Positions 1 through 6,641 of a DNA stretch of 16,216 nt are shown here, piece after piece. The DNA is taken from the NCBI GenBank assembly GCA_030672445.1, contig DAOVGK010000024.1:1-16216 (forward strand), given 5' to 3'. Below the pieces are notes generated by a model that saw nothing but the letters and a program-made list of their open reading frames with translations, was not told where the DNA came from and did not search any database. Both the position numbers and the translations under genes were made by a program. Every line of letters starts with the position of its first letter. The first letter of the stretch is position 1. The DNA comes from Candidatus Aerophobota bacterium. Its GTDB lineage: Bacteria > Aerophobota > Aerophobia > Aerophobales > AE-B3A.

Positions 1-603
1 AAGAGAAGCACAATTCTGGGACTAAAAAATCTATATCTAAATTCATTAGAATATATAAACCGAGATAATTCAAGTAAAATTGAAGATTTGAATAGAAAAG
101 TAAAAGAGGATTTAAGCAAGACTTTAAAAGAAGCAAAAAAATTTACCGAATTATCTGTTAAAGAACTATATATAAAACATGTAGGAAAAAGAATATCTCA
201 TCCATTCCGCAAACTTCTTTATGGCCGACATATTCTTCCCGAGCCAATAAAGATGATCGAAAGCTTGGAAAGAGAAAATGAATATCATAGAGATATCGAA
301 GGAGAATCTCCCATAAACTCGGCAGTTGCCTATTATCTTATGCATGATTTACTTAAGCTGCAGGACAATGCTTATATCTCAGGAATATTTCACATAGGTC
401 CTTTCACTTGTATGCAAGAAGGTGCTGCAACAGCAAAAATAGAGGCAATGGCAAAAGAATTAAGAAAAAAGGAACCTGACTTAGTTTTTCCAATCGTTCA
501 TGCTTTTTTTGGTGATTCACCAAGTGCAAATCTGGATGCTGAAATTGCAGTCTTTAAAGAGCAATGCTATCAAAAAAGAGAAATATTAAAAGAAAAAATA
601 TGA
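1..603 (+). CDS. C-terminal part of a CoA-substrate-specific enzyme activase-related protein (DUF2229-like), 5' end outside window
   Basis: The frame is open from base 1 to the TGA at 601-603, so this is the last 200 codons of a longer gene; the TTG at 88 is internal, not a real start. The tail carries a G-P-F-T-C motif, then about 25 residues on a P-D-L-V-F-P-I-V-H-A-F-F-G-D segment and a final A-E-I-A-V-F-K-E helix. This resembles the C-terminal end of the large activase-related proteins of the 2-hydroxyglutaryl-CoA / benzoyl-CoA dehydratase group (BcrAD/BadFG plus DUF2229), where a Cys in an F-T-C context helps bind an Fe-S cluster. The N-terminal ATPase domains would lie upstream of the window. 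The family call rests on this tail alone, so the substrate is unknown. A 69-bp gap separates it from the next gene, which may be co-transcribed. Confidence 0.6.
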   Translation, partial: KRSTILGLKNLYLNSLEYINRDNSSKIEDLNRKVKEDLSKTLKEAKKFTELSVKELYIKHVGKRISHPFRKLLYGRHILPEPIKMIESLERENEYHRDIEGESPINSAVAYYLMHDLLKLQDNAYISGIFHIGPFTCMQEGAATAKIEAMAKELRKKEPDLVFPIVHAFFGDSPSANLDAEIAVFKEQCYQKREILKEKI

Positions 604-672
604 TTGAGAGTTAATTAATTAAACTTCAAATAAAAAAATTTTTAGAATCTGTGTGAGAATGGAGGAGTAATC

Positions 673-1086
673 TTGAGAGTGATCATAATATATTCAGATG
701 AATCAAAAAGTATGGAAGCCATTGTCCAGGCCATGGGCTCAAGTATTCAAGCTATGGGACATGAAGTACAGCAGGTGAAGGCAGAAAAATCGGCCCGGAT
801 AGAGAGTCTATTTCTCTATGATCTTGTCTATGTGGGTAGCCCTGTTCTTGGCTTCTGGGGAGGTAAATTTTCTGAACCACTTGCCTCCTATCTTAAGAAA
901 TGTTCCGGCCTGGAGGGTAAAAAAATAGCTGTTTTCGTCATCCCCAAACTACTTGGCGTAAGTAAAGCCCTGAAGAGAATTATGAAATTATTGGAGGAAA
1001 AAGGCTCGATTGTCATTGCTTTTCAGAGTATCAAGAACTTGTCAGAAGCCAGGGATTTCGGAAAAAGGCTGTCTAAGGCACGATGA
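673..1086 (+). CDS. Small flavodoxin-fold protein
   Basis: This is a 137-aa protein starting at TTG, chosen because a strong GGAGGAG sits at 661-667. The N-terminal strand M-R-V-I-I-I-Y-S (1-8) followed by a short Ser-rich loop and a helix, and the D-L-V-Y-V-G-S-P-V block (50-58), are typical of the flavodoxin / NADPH-dependent FMN reductase fold. The second loop, G-F-W-G-G-K-F (60-66), would lie over the FMN ring. The phosphate-binding loop is not the classical T-x-T-G-N-T; it reads Y-S-D-E-S-K-S, so FMN binding is likely but not proven. There is no signal peptide or membrane segment. Its stop codon overlaps an ATG (ATGA at 1083-1086), suggesting coupled translation with what follows. The role is probably electron transfer, with unknown partner. 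Confidence 0.62.
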   Translation: MRVIIIYSDESKSMEAIVQAMGSSIQAMGHEVQQVKAEKSARIESLFLYDLVYVGSPVLGFWGGKFSEPLASYLKKCSGLEGKKIAVFVIPKLLGVSKALKRIMKLLEEKGSIVIAFQSIKNLSEARDFGKRLSKAR

Positions 1087-1112
1087 GCAAAAGACTAAAG
1101 AAAACGGTATGA
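1083..1112 (+). other. Candidate nine-codon coupling mini-ORF between flavodoxin and TPR genes
   Basis: ATG at 1083 overlaps the flavodoxin stop as ATGA, runs nine codons (M-S-K-R-L-K-K-T-V) and stops at TGA 1110-1112, which in turn overlaps the ATG at 1109 of the TPR gene as a second ATGA. No convincing Shine-Dalgarno lies directly before 1109, so ribosomes may reach the TPR start by termination-reinitiation through this mini-ORF. Chance cannot be excluded. Confidence 0.3.
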
Positions 1113-2029
1113 GCAACAAAAAGATGACCTTGGCTGAGCTAAGAGAGATGGTTGAGCAGTACAAAAAGTATCTTCTTAATATTGATGAGTTTTCTAAAGA
1201 TATCCTGAAAATTCTAATTTTAAGGGACGAGATTGAAATACTTTCTAGTAGGTTAGAGAAAAGAGGAACCGATCTTTCGGTAGAGAAATCAAGACTTGAT
1301 AGTCTTGATCAGATCATAAAAGATAAGGCAAAGCCTATATTCAGGAGTTTAACTGACTCTATTTCTCCTCTACCTTACCGGGAAGAAAGAAAAATTCCCC
1401 GTTCTCATTGGTGGTGGTATCTGGATGAGTTAATAAGAAAGAGAAAATCTTTACGCATTAGAAGGTGGGCTGTGAGAGGGGGAATCGCTGCTGGTATCCT
1501 GGTAGCTACTTATGTTGTCATGGTGAAGGTCCTTCCCAAACCCCATCCAGCTACAATTTATCAAGAAGAAGGAAGTCAGCTCTATCGGGAAGGAAGAATA
1601 GATGAAGCCATCCAGGCCTATAAGGAATCCTTGAAACTTAATCCTGAAGACGGTTCTACTTACCTCATGCTCGGGGTTCTCTATGAAGATAAAAAGGCTA
1701 TAGAAAAAGCTGCTCATTACTTCAAGAAGGGTGAGAGTCTATATTCCCATAAAATAGATTTTTATAATGCTCGGGGAATGGTCTACTTTCAAGGAGGAAA
1801 ACTAGACAAAGCAGCCATCGATGTGAAAGAGGCATTGGAGATAGACCCAAAAAATCCCCTTTCTCGTTTTCTTTTAGGCAATATCTACGAAGCAGAGGAT
1901 AGATTTGCTGAGGCCGTCACCCAATACCAGATAGTTTCCAATATGAAGGATGCTCCCGCCCAACTGGTGGTGATGGCCCGCTTTAAGATGGGAATGATGG
2001 GAATGAGGGCCCCCTTGAGGCCCCCTTAA
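1109..2029 (+). CDS. Membrane-anchored TPR-repeat protein with N-terminal coiled coil
   Basis: The frame stays open upstream to 1010, but that part overlaps the flavodoxin gene, so the ATG at 1109 is preferred, giving 306 aa. Residues 1-75 are charged and helical with heptad-like spacing, probably a coiled coil. A W-W-W stretch (101-103) and a basic K-R-K-S-L-R-I-R-R patch (111-119) precede one transmembrane segment at about 122-141. After it come three to four tetratricopeptide units (about 150-285), with consensus pieces such as E-G-R-I-D-E-A-I-Q-A-Y and A-L-E-I-D-P-K-N-P. By the positive-inside rule the coiled coil is cytoplasmic and the TPR domain lies outside the membrane. TPRs mediate protein-protein contact; the partner is unknown. 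The last 14 codons lie in a GC-rich short tandem repeat unlike the rest of the gene. Confidence 0.72.
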   Translation: MSNKKMTLAELREMVEQYKKYLLNIDEFSKDILKILILRDEIEILSSRLEKRGTDLSVEKSRLDSLDQIIKDKAKPIFRSLTDSISPLPYREERKIPRSHWWWYLDELIRKRKSLRIRRWAVRGGIAAGILVATYVVMVKVLPKPHPATIYQEEGSQLYREGRIDEAIQAYKESLKLNPEDGSTYLMLGVLYEDKKAIEKAAHYFKKGESLYSHKIDFYNARGMVYFQGGKLDKAAIDVKEALEIDPKNPLSRFLLGNIYEAEDRFAEAVTQYQIVSNMKDAPAQLVVMARFKMGMMGMRAPLRPP

Positions 2030-2037
2030 GGCCTATC

Positions 2038-2063
2038 TTTCAAGCTTGAAAAATTTTATTTTA
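2038..2063 (+). terminator. Weak terminator-like palindrome after the TPR gene
   Basis: A perfect 14-bp palindrome, TTTCAAGCTTGAAA (2038-2051), lies just after the TPR stop and is followed by an AT-rich, T-containing run. As RNA it can form only about 5 bp around a four-base loop, so it is a poor intrinsic terminator; it could also be a protein-binding palindrome. Confidence 0.3.
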
Positions 2064-2154
2064 TCTCCCACTTAATTTGCCATACCAGAGTCAAGTCCTG
2101 CCGGCCTTTGCCCAGTTTCTATTTGTTCCTTAGCAGACAATCAGCCAACCAGAC

Positions 2155-2182
2155 TTGACATTTTCCCAGGTTATTTTATTAT
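2155..2182 (+). promoter_or_regulatory. Candidate sigma70-type promoter for the XRE-ddl-alr operon
   Basis: A perfect -35 TTGACA (2155-2160) is followed after 16 bp by TATTAT (2177-2182) in a very AT-rich stretch. It is the best promoter match in the gap and points toward the XRE-cupin gene. The transcript would have a leader of nearly 190 nt that includes the palindromic repeat at 2222-2313. Confidence 0.5.
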
Positions 2183-2221
2183 ATATTAAATTATTAATCA
2201 AAAATTAATTTTCGAGAAAAT

Positions 2222-2313
2222 GGGGCGAGGTAGCCGCAACCTTTAGGTTGCGATTATTTGCGCAGGCTAAAGCCTGCGGCTACTGGATTATAAATGAGCA
2301 GGTTCGTTCGCCC
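2222..2313. repeat. Composite palindromic repeat (REP/MITE-like) with nested hairpins
   Basis: The core at 2230-2283 is flanked by GTAGCC (2230-2235) and GGCTAC (2278-2283). Inside lie two hairpins: CGCAACC-TTTA-GGTTGCG (2235-2252) and CGCAGGC-TAAA-GCCTGCG (2261-2278). The arms are near-copies that differ by compensated changes, so each stem still pairs. An outer pair, GGGCGA (2223-2228) with TCGCCC (2308-2313), suggests the element extends further. The GC-rich element sits in AT-rich surroundings and has no coding frame. Such units resemble dispersed palindromic repeats of many bacterial genomes; copy number cannot be judged from this window. Confidence 0.6.
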
Positions 2314-2373
2314 TTGGATAATTTTTAAATTCCTAGGCCTTAAAAAACGAATGCTAAGAGGTGATTAAATAAG

Positions 2374-2982
2374 ATGAAAATCGGAAAGGTTATAAGAGAG
2401 TTCCGGGGGGCAAGGAATATGAGTATCAAGGAATTGTCTGAAAAGACCAATCTAACCAGCAGCCTTATCAGTCAGGTAGAAAGAGATCTCATTAGCCCCT
2501 CCCTTAATAGCCTAGCAAAAATTTCAAGTGCTTTGAAAGTACCCATTGTATCTTTTTTCGCTGAAGCTACTCCTAAGCCCTGGCCGGTGATGAGAAAAAA
2601 ACAAAGAAAGAAGACCACCATATTTTCAAGTTCTCATGTTATTTATCAACTACTTTCACCGGACCCAAACAAGAAAATTGAATTCTTATTGGTAGAGATT
2701 AAGCCAGAAGAAAACGAAAACGACGAAAATGAACTGATAGCGCACAGTGGGGAGGAATGTGGATATGTCATCAAGGGTGAGTTAGAAGTCAGATTAGGAA
2801 AAAAAAGATACTATCTAAAAGAGGGTGATAGTATCTATTTTGAGAGCCGTATTCCCCATAGATTTAAGAATATTGGAAAAGGGAAAGTAATCTCAATTTG
2901 GGCCATGACCCCACCATCTTTCTGGGGAGGTTTAAATTTTCTTAGAGCCCGAGAGACAAACACAAAAGGAGAACGCAGATGA
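2374..2982 (+). CDS. XRE-family transcriptional regulator with C-terminal cupin domain
   Basis: This 202-aa protein starts at ATG 2374 behind AAGAGGTGAT. Residues 6-60 form an XRE/Cro-C1 helix-turn-helix: I-R-E-F-R, then S-I-K-E-L-S-E-K-T-N-L-T-S-S-L-I-S-Q-V-E-R, then S-P-S-L-N-S-L-A-K-I. Residues about 100-178 form a cupin_2 barrel with H-S-G-E-E-C-G-Y-V-I-K-G (124-135), the G-D-S-I-Y-F strand (151-156) and P-H-R-F-K-N (161-166). H124, E128 and H162 are plausible metal or ligand contacts. Members of this two-domain family sense small molecules, often amino acids or sugars, and regulate adjacent genes. Its last codon overlaps the ddl start (ATGA at 2979-2982), so it is cotranscribed with ddl and alr and is a good candidate to control D-alanine supply. 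The effector is not known. Confidence 0.85.
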   Translation: MKIGKVIREFRGARNMSIKELSEKTNLTSSLISQVERDLISPSLNSLAKISSALKVPIVSFFAEATPKPWPVMRKKQRKKTTIFSSSHVIYQLLSPDPNKKIEFLLVEIKPEENENDENELIAHSGEECGYVIKGELEVRLGKKRYYLKEGDSIYFESRIPHRFKNIGKGKVISIWAMTPPSFWGGLNFLRARETNTKGERR

Positions 2983-3941
2983 TATTGGCCGGCATAAAAA
3001 TAGGAATCTTGTGCGGAGGAGAATCGGAAGAGCGTAAAATTTCTTTGAAAAGTGGGCAGGCGATATACAATGCTTTAAAAGAGGAAGGGCTAGATGTGGT
3101 AAAGATCGATGTCGATCGGGCGGTGGTAAAAAAAATCGAAAGGGAGGAAATTGATGTAGCTGTCCTTGCCTTACACGGAGGATGGGGAGAAGATGGAACA
3201 ATTCAGGCCGTGTGTAAACTAATGGGAATACCGTTTACCTCTCCGGATGTGTTAGGTAGTGCTTTAGCTTTAAATAAAGTAATAGCAAAAAAAATATTTA
3301 AAAGTGAGGGCATTCCAACCCCACCCTGGAAGGTGATTTCTCAGGACGAAATTACCAGGGAAGGATACTTAGATAAGTTCGTAAAAAAACTGAAGGAAGA
3401 ATTTAGTCTCCCGCTGGTTTTGAAGCCAGCTCGGCAAGGTTCGAGCGTGGGTTTAAAGGTGGTCAAAGAAAAAATGAACCTAAAATCCGCCATCAAAGAA
3501 TCTATGAATTACGGGAGATGCTTGCTTGTGGAAAAATATTTGAGAGCAACAGAGGTAACGGTGGGAATTTTGGGACTTGGATCTGACTTAGAACCCCTAC
3601 CAGTTGTGGAAATAGTACCCAAAAAGGGAGTTTATGATTTTAGATCAAAATATACCGAGGGAGAGACACAATATATTGTCCCGGCCAGACTTCCCAAAAA
3701 GATTTATGAGAAAGCTCAGTTACTGGCACTTCGGGCTTTCAAAGCTTTGAATTTAGATATTGTAGCCAGGATTGATGTGTTAATTGAAAAGAATAGAAAT
3801 CTTTATGTTTTAGAGGCTAATACTAATCCAGGAATGACGGAGACAAGTCTTCTCCCCAAAGCGGCCCTTGCGGCTGGTTACTCATTCCCAAAGCTACTCA
3901 GAAAAATGATAGAATTAGCTATAAAAAGAGCGACACAATAA
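2979..3941 (+). CDS. ddl: D-alanine--D-alanine ligase
   Basis: It joins two D-alanines with ATP to form D-Ala-D-Ala for the peptidoglycan stem peptide, in the cytoplasm. The 320-aa length is normal for bacterial Ddl. The N-terminal domain has G-G-E-S-E-E-R (13-19) with E15, and H-G-G-W-G-E-D-G-T-I-Q (66-76). The ATP-grasp part has K-P-A-R-Q-G-S-S-V-G-L (149-159), the omega-loop region Y-D-F-R-S-K-Y-T-E-G (219-228) including the catalytic-loop Tyr Y225, R264/D266, and the Mg-binding E-A-N-T-N-P-G-M-T-E-T-S (279-290). The Lys-Tyr pair in the loop indicates a D-Ala-D-Ala enzyme rather than a D-Ala-D-Lac type. The ATG is chosen from an AAAGGAG 8 bp upstream and the 4-bp overlap with the regulator gene. 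alr follows after 21 bp. Confidence 0.95.
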   Translation: MILAGIKIGILCGGESEERKISLKSGQAIYNALKEEGLDVVKIDVDRAVVKKIEREEIDVAVLALHGGWGEDGTIQAVCKLMGIPFTSPDVLGSALALNKVIAKKIFKSEGIPTPPWKVISQDEITREGYLDKFVKKLKEEFSLPLVLKPARQGSSVGLKVVKEKMNLKSAIKESMNYGRCLLVEKYLRATEVTVGILGLGSDLEPLPVVEIVPKKGVYDFRSKYTEGETQYIVPARLPKKIYEKAQLLALRAFKALNLDIVARIDVLIEKNRNLYVLEANTNPGMTETSLLPKAALAAGYSFPKLLRKMIELAIKRATQ

Positions 3942-3962
3942 AGAAAAGGAAAGAATCTACCA

Positions 3963-5135
3963 GTGCATAATTTAGGACGGGTGTGGTTGGAGGTCGATCT
4001 CGACGCCGTTACTCACAACCTAAAAACTATAAGAAGAACCATGGGAAAAAACTCTGAAATTATGGCGGTGGTCAAGGCCAATGCTTATGGACATGATGCC
4101 ATCGAAATATCACGCGTAGCCTTAGAAAATGGTGCTACCTGGCTGGGAGTTGGGGCATTGGAGGAAGGAATAATATTACGCAAGGCAGGAATTAAAGCTC
4201 CCATTCTGCTCCTGGGGCTCACTCCGAAAGATCAGGTAGACTGCCTGCTTTTTTATGATCTTGTTCCTACTATCTGCGATCTTCAGACCATCAAGGCATT
4301 ATCTCAGGCTGCAGTAAAATATAAAAAAATTGCCAGAGTTCACATAAAGATTGACACAGGTATGAGGCGATTAGGAATCGAGGCCGAGGAGGTCTTAGAT
4401 TTTATTAAAAAAATAAAAAAAATGAATAACATAGAGATCGAAGGCCTCTATACCCATTTTGCCGCCGCTGAGGAAGATAAGAGCTATACCGAGCTGCAGT
4501 TTGCTCGATACAAAAAAGTAGTGGATAAATTAGAAAAAGAAGGCATACCCGCTCCCCTCAAGCACATGGCAAATAGTGCGGCCATTCTTGATCTACCTTA
4601 TACCTATCTGGACCTGGTAAGACCAGGGATAACTATCTACGGGCTGCTTCCTTCACCCAGCACTAAAAGGACCATTAAATTTAAACCTGTAGCAAAATTT
4701 AAGACAAAGATTATTTTCATAAAGAAAGTTTCTGCCGGTGAAAGCATAGGCTATGGAAGAGCATATACCACAACCAAAGAGACCCTGGTGGCCACTTTAC
4801 CAGTAGGATATGCAGATGGCTATCCCAGGCTTCTTTCTGGCAAAGGAGAAGTCCTGGTTAGAGGACTTCGAGCTACCATAATGGGAAGAATTTGCATGGA
4901 TCTATGCATGATAGATGTGACCAACATCCCTGGAGCACAAGTTGGTGATGAGGTTGTTCTCTGGGGTAAGCAGGAAGGAGAAAAGATATCCGTGGAAGAG
5001 ATCGCCGAAAAAACCGGAACCATTAATTATGAAATCATCTGCATGGTTGATAAGCCTCGAGTATCCAAGGTCTTTATAAAAAATGGAAAACCAAATAAGG
5101 TAAAATCCCTGATTGAAAACTTATTTCCTGATTAG
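3963..5135 (+). CDS. alr: Alanine racemase (PLP-dependent)
   Basis: It interconverts L- and D-alanine and so feeds the ligase encoded just upstream. The 390-aa protein starts at GTG after an AAAAGGAAAG stretch. The N-terminal TIM barrel carries the PLP lysine K38 in V-V-K-A-N-A-Y-G-H. K129 in H-I-K-I-D-T-G-M corresponds to the lysine that is carbamylated in the Bacillus enzyme, and R136 follows in M-R-R-L-G. R220 in D-L-V-R-P-G would contact the PLP nitrogen. The C-terminal beta domain has the catalytic tyrosine Y264 in S-I-G-Y-G and the M312-D313 pair in R-I-C-M-D. All catalytic residues are present, so the enzyme should be active. The gene ends in a 15-bp tail-to-tail overlap with the minus-strand cupin gene, and I see no terminator between them. 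Confidence 0.96.
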   Translation: MHNLGRVWLEVDLDAVTHNLKTIRRTMGKNSEIMAVVKANAYGHDAIEISRVALENGATWLGVGALEEGIILRKAGIKAPILLLGLTPKDQVDCLLFYDLVPTICDLQTIKALSQAAVKYKKIARVHIKIDTGMRRLGIEAEEVLDFIKKIKKMNNIEIEGLYTHFAAAEEDKSYTELQFARYKKVVDKLEKEGIPAPLKHMANSAAILDLPYTYLDLVRPGITIYGLLPSPSTKRTIKFKPVAKFKTKIIFIKKVSAGESIGYGRAYTTTKETLVATLPVGYADGYPRLLSGKGEVLVRGLRATIMGRICMDLCMIDVTNIPGAQVGDEVVLWGKQEGEKISVEEIAEKTGTINYEIICMVDKPRVSKVFIKNGKPNKVKSLIENLFPD

Positions 5136-6335
5136 TGGTGTATCTGGATTTGTCCCGGGGCCAAAATGCTTTAAAACTACTAAGTTCTCATGGCCATTAT
5201 TTGTAATGGTTACCCCATTTCTTGCCGCTTCACGCGAAACAAACAACTCATCATAGGTCAAATCCCTGTATCTAATCATGGTAGTAGATTCTACCGGTAG
5301 CTTGCCAACGCTTCCGTGACCCTGTATTACAACTAATCCATAGGCCCCATTATCTTTTACGGTCACACTCTTGGCTGAGGATAAGGTCAGTTCTTTTGCA
5401 CTAAATAAATCCTTTGTCCCATAAACAATCCATCTTTCTTGATAACCTCCGCTTTCAGTTTTAGTTACAGGTAGCGGTTCCAGATAATGGTTCTCTTTAA
5501 AGCGCTCATCAACATTTGCCGGCCAATCAATTGTATCAATAATAAAATCAAGATCTTGGTGTTTCTCAGGTGGAACATCTTTTACCAGGAGATCCCATGG
5601 CACCGGCCTACCTTCAACCATGGATTGAAACATAGCAAACACATCCGATGCCCACTGGACTTCATAAGTAACCAAAGAACCCGGAGCATGCAAAATACCT
5701 GGTGGAATAAACCAACCCGTTCCTGGTTGAATCCTGTAGGCTCTTGCATAATTTAGTATCCCGTTGTCACCCTCATTCCAACGCTCTAGGCACCTCTTAA
5801 TATCCTTTTTTGTGGTACCGGGCTCTAAACCAAAATAGGTGTAAGGAGATCTATTCTCAATAAAGTTAAGTTGCGGTGGAAAATAGTATGCTTCGGGTTT
5901 TCCTTCTCGACCCACCAGGGAGGCATGTTCATTGTCCTGGTGAAGATGATGAGGAATTGGACCCAAATTATCAAAAAATTTTGTTAATATTTTCCACCCT
6001 CCGTATTTTCCCATAGTCTCCTTTCCTAAGATGAGCTTTCCTTCTATTTGAATAGCATCTCTCAAGGTCATCACTTTTCTGTTATTTAACACAATATAAC
6101 TTAAACCTTCATCCTCAGGAGCTCCTGGATTATCAGCGCGTGTTACAGAAGAAAGCCATCTTTCATCAATTCCTCCCCGATCAGCGCCAAGAATATAAAG
6201 ATCCTGTGGGGCTAACTTAATTCTCCCGCCAGGCATAAGAAAGGATCTAGGGACCCAGGTTGGAGCTAATCTAAAAATTCCCTCCCCTTCTTCATAGGCC
6301 TGTAGAACTGACTTTCTTAGTTCTGCATCCTTCAT
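5121..6335 (-). CDS. Class I mannose-6-phosphate isomerase-like cupin protein
   Basis: The protein is 404 aa; an AAGGAG six to seven bases before the ATG supports the start. The central cupin contains P-H-H-L-H-Q-D-N-E-H-A (128-138), which looks like the metal site of ManA-type isomerases (H130, H132, E136 as likely ligands). A second motif, G-W-F-I-P-P-G-I-L-H-A-P-G (207-219), offers H216. A further beta-rich C-terminal region (about 300-395) looks like a second cupin barrel. Type I isomerases convert mannose 6-phosphate and fructose 6-phosphate, but this protein diverges around the motifs, and its position after the rhamnosidase suggests another sugar or sugar phosphate. It is probably cytoplasmic, with no signal peptide. 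It is read in the same direction as the rhamnosidase, 306 bp downstream, and may have its own promoter. Fold call fairly sure; substrate unknown. Confidence 0.65.
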   Translation of the reverse strand: MKDAELRKSVLQAYEEGEGIFRLAPTWVPRSFLMPGGRIKLAPQDLYILGADRGGIDERWLSSVTRADNPGAPEDEGLSYIVLNNRKVMTLRDAIQIEGKLILGKETMGKYGGWKILTKFFDNLGPIPHHLHQDNEHASLVGREGKPEAYYFPPQLNFIENRSPYTYFGLEPGTTKKDIKRCLERWNEGDNGILNYARAYRIQPGTGWFIPPGILHAPGSLVTYEVQWASDVFAMFQSMVEGRPVPWDLLVKDVPPEKHQDLDFIIDTIDWPANVDERFKENHYLEPLPVTKTESGGYQERWIVYGTKDLFSAKELTLSSAKSVTVKDNGAYGLVVIQGHGSVGKLPVESTTMIRYRDLTYDELFVSREAARNGVTITNNGHENLVVLKHFGPGTNPDTPLIRK

Positions 6336-6409
6336 TTTCTTTCTCCTTTATATTATTGCTTGGTATCTGCTAATAACCTCCTTTTAAATCTTTGGTTAAT
6401 TAAATTATT

Positions 6410-6438
6410 ATTTAACGGAAAATTAACAGATGCTTCAA
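6410..6438 (-). promoter_or_regulatory. Candidate promoter for the cupin isomerase-like gene
   Basis: On the minus strand, TTGAAG (6433-6438) and TTAAAT (6410-6415) are separated by 17 bp in an AT-rich gap. A start point near 6403 would give a leader of roughly 70 nt. A further AAGGAGG lies in this leader at about 6378-6385 but no start codon follows it in useful range. The match is moderate only. Confidence 0.35.
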
Positions 6439-6491
6439 AAATTTTTCGCTCAGATTAACATCTAACAAGGAAAAGAACAAAAAGATGCCTC

Positions 6492-6507
6492 AAACTTGAG
6501 CAAGTTT
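6492..6507. promoter_or_regulatory. Inverted repeat upstream of the cupin gene, possible operator
   Basis: AAACTTG (6492-6498) and CAAGTTT (6501-6507) form a 7-bp inverted repeat with a 2-bp spacer, 54 bp upstream of the proposed -35. It has the size of a dimeric repressor site. It lacks a T-run, so it is not a convincing terminator for the rhamnosidase gene. The rest of the 306-bp gap (6336-6641) shows nothing else I can name. Confidence 0.3.
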
Positions 6508-6641
6508 CAACTCTGGCCGAATATTTAAAGATTTGTCTTTTGAGATGGCGAATTGATGGTGCTTTATAAAATTATCAACTCATTAATAACTCATAGAGTT
6601 ACATCCTCCAAAAGACTTTTGCCAACCTAATTCTAGATCGT

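Noticed and set aside
1010..1108. Upstream extension of the TPR gene frame
   Set aside because: It overlaps the flavodoxin gene out of frame and adds residues with no domain sense; the ATG at 1109 is a better start.
1451..1717. Minus-strand 88-codon frame
   Set aside because: Antisense to the TPR gene, no supporting signals.
2230..2283. CRISPR or toxin-antitoxin-type repeat array
   Set aside because: There is only one element with internal hairpins, no regular spacers and no Cas genes.
6378..6385. AAGGAGG in the cupin gene leader as a ribosome site
   Set aside because: No ATG, GTG or TTG lies at working distance; the AAGGAG nearer the real start serves the gene.
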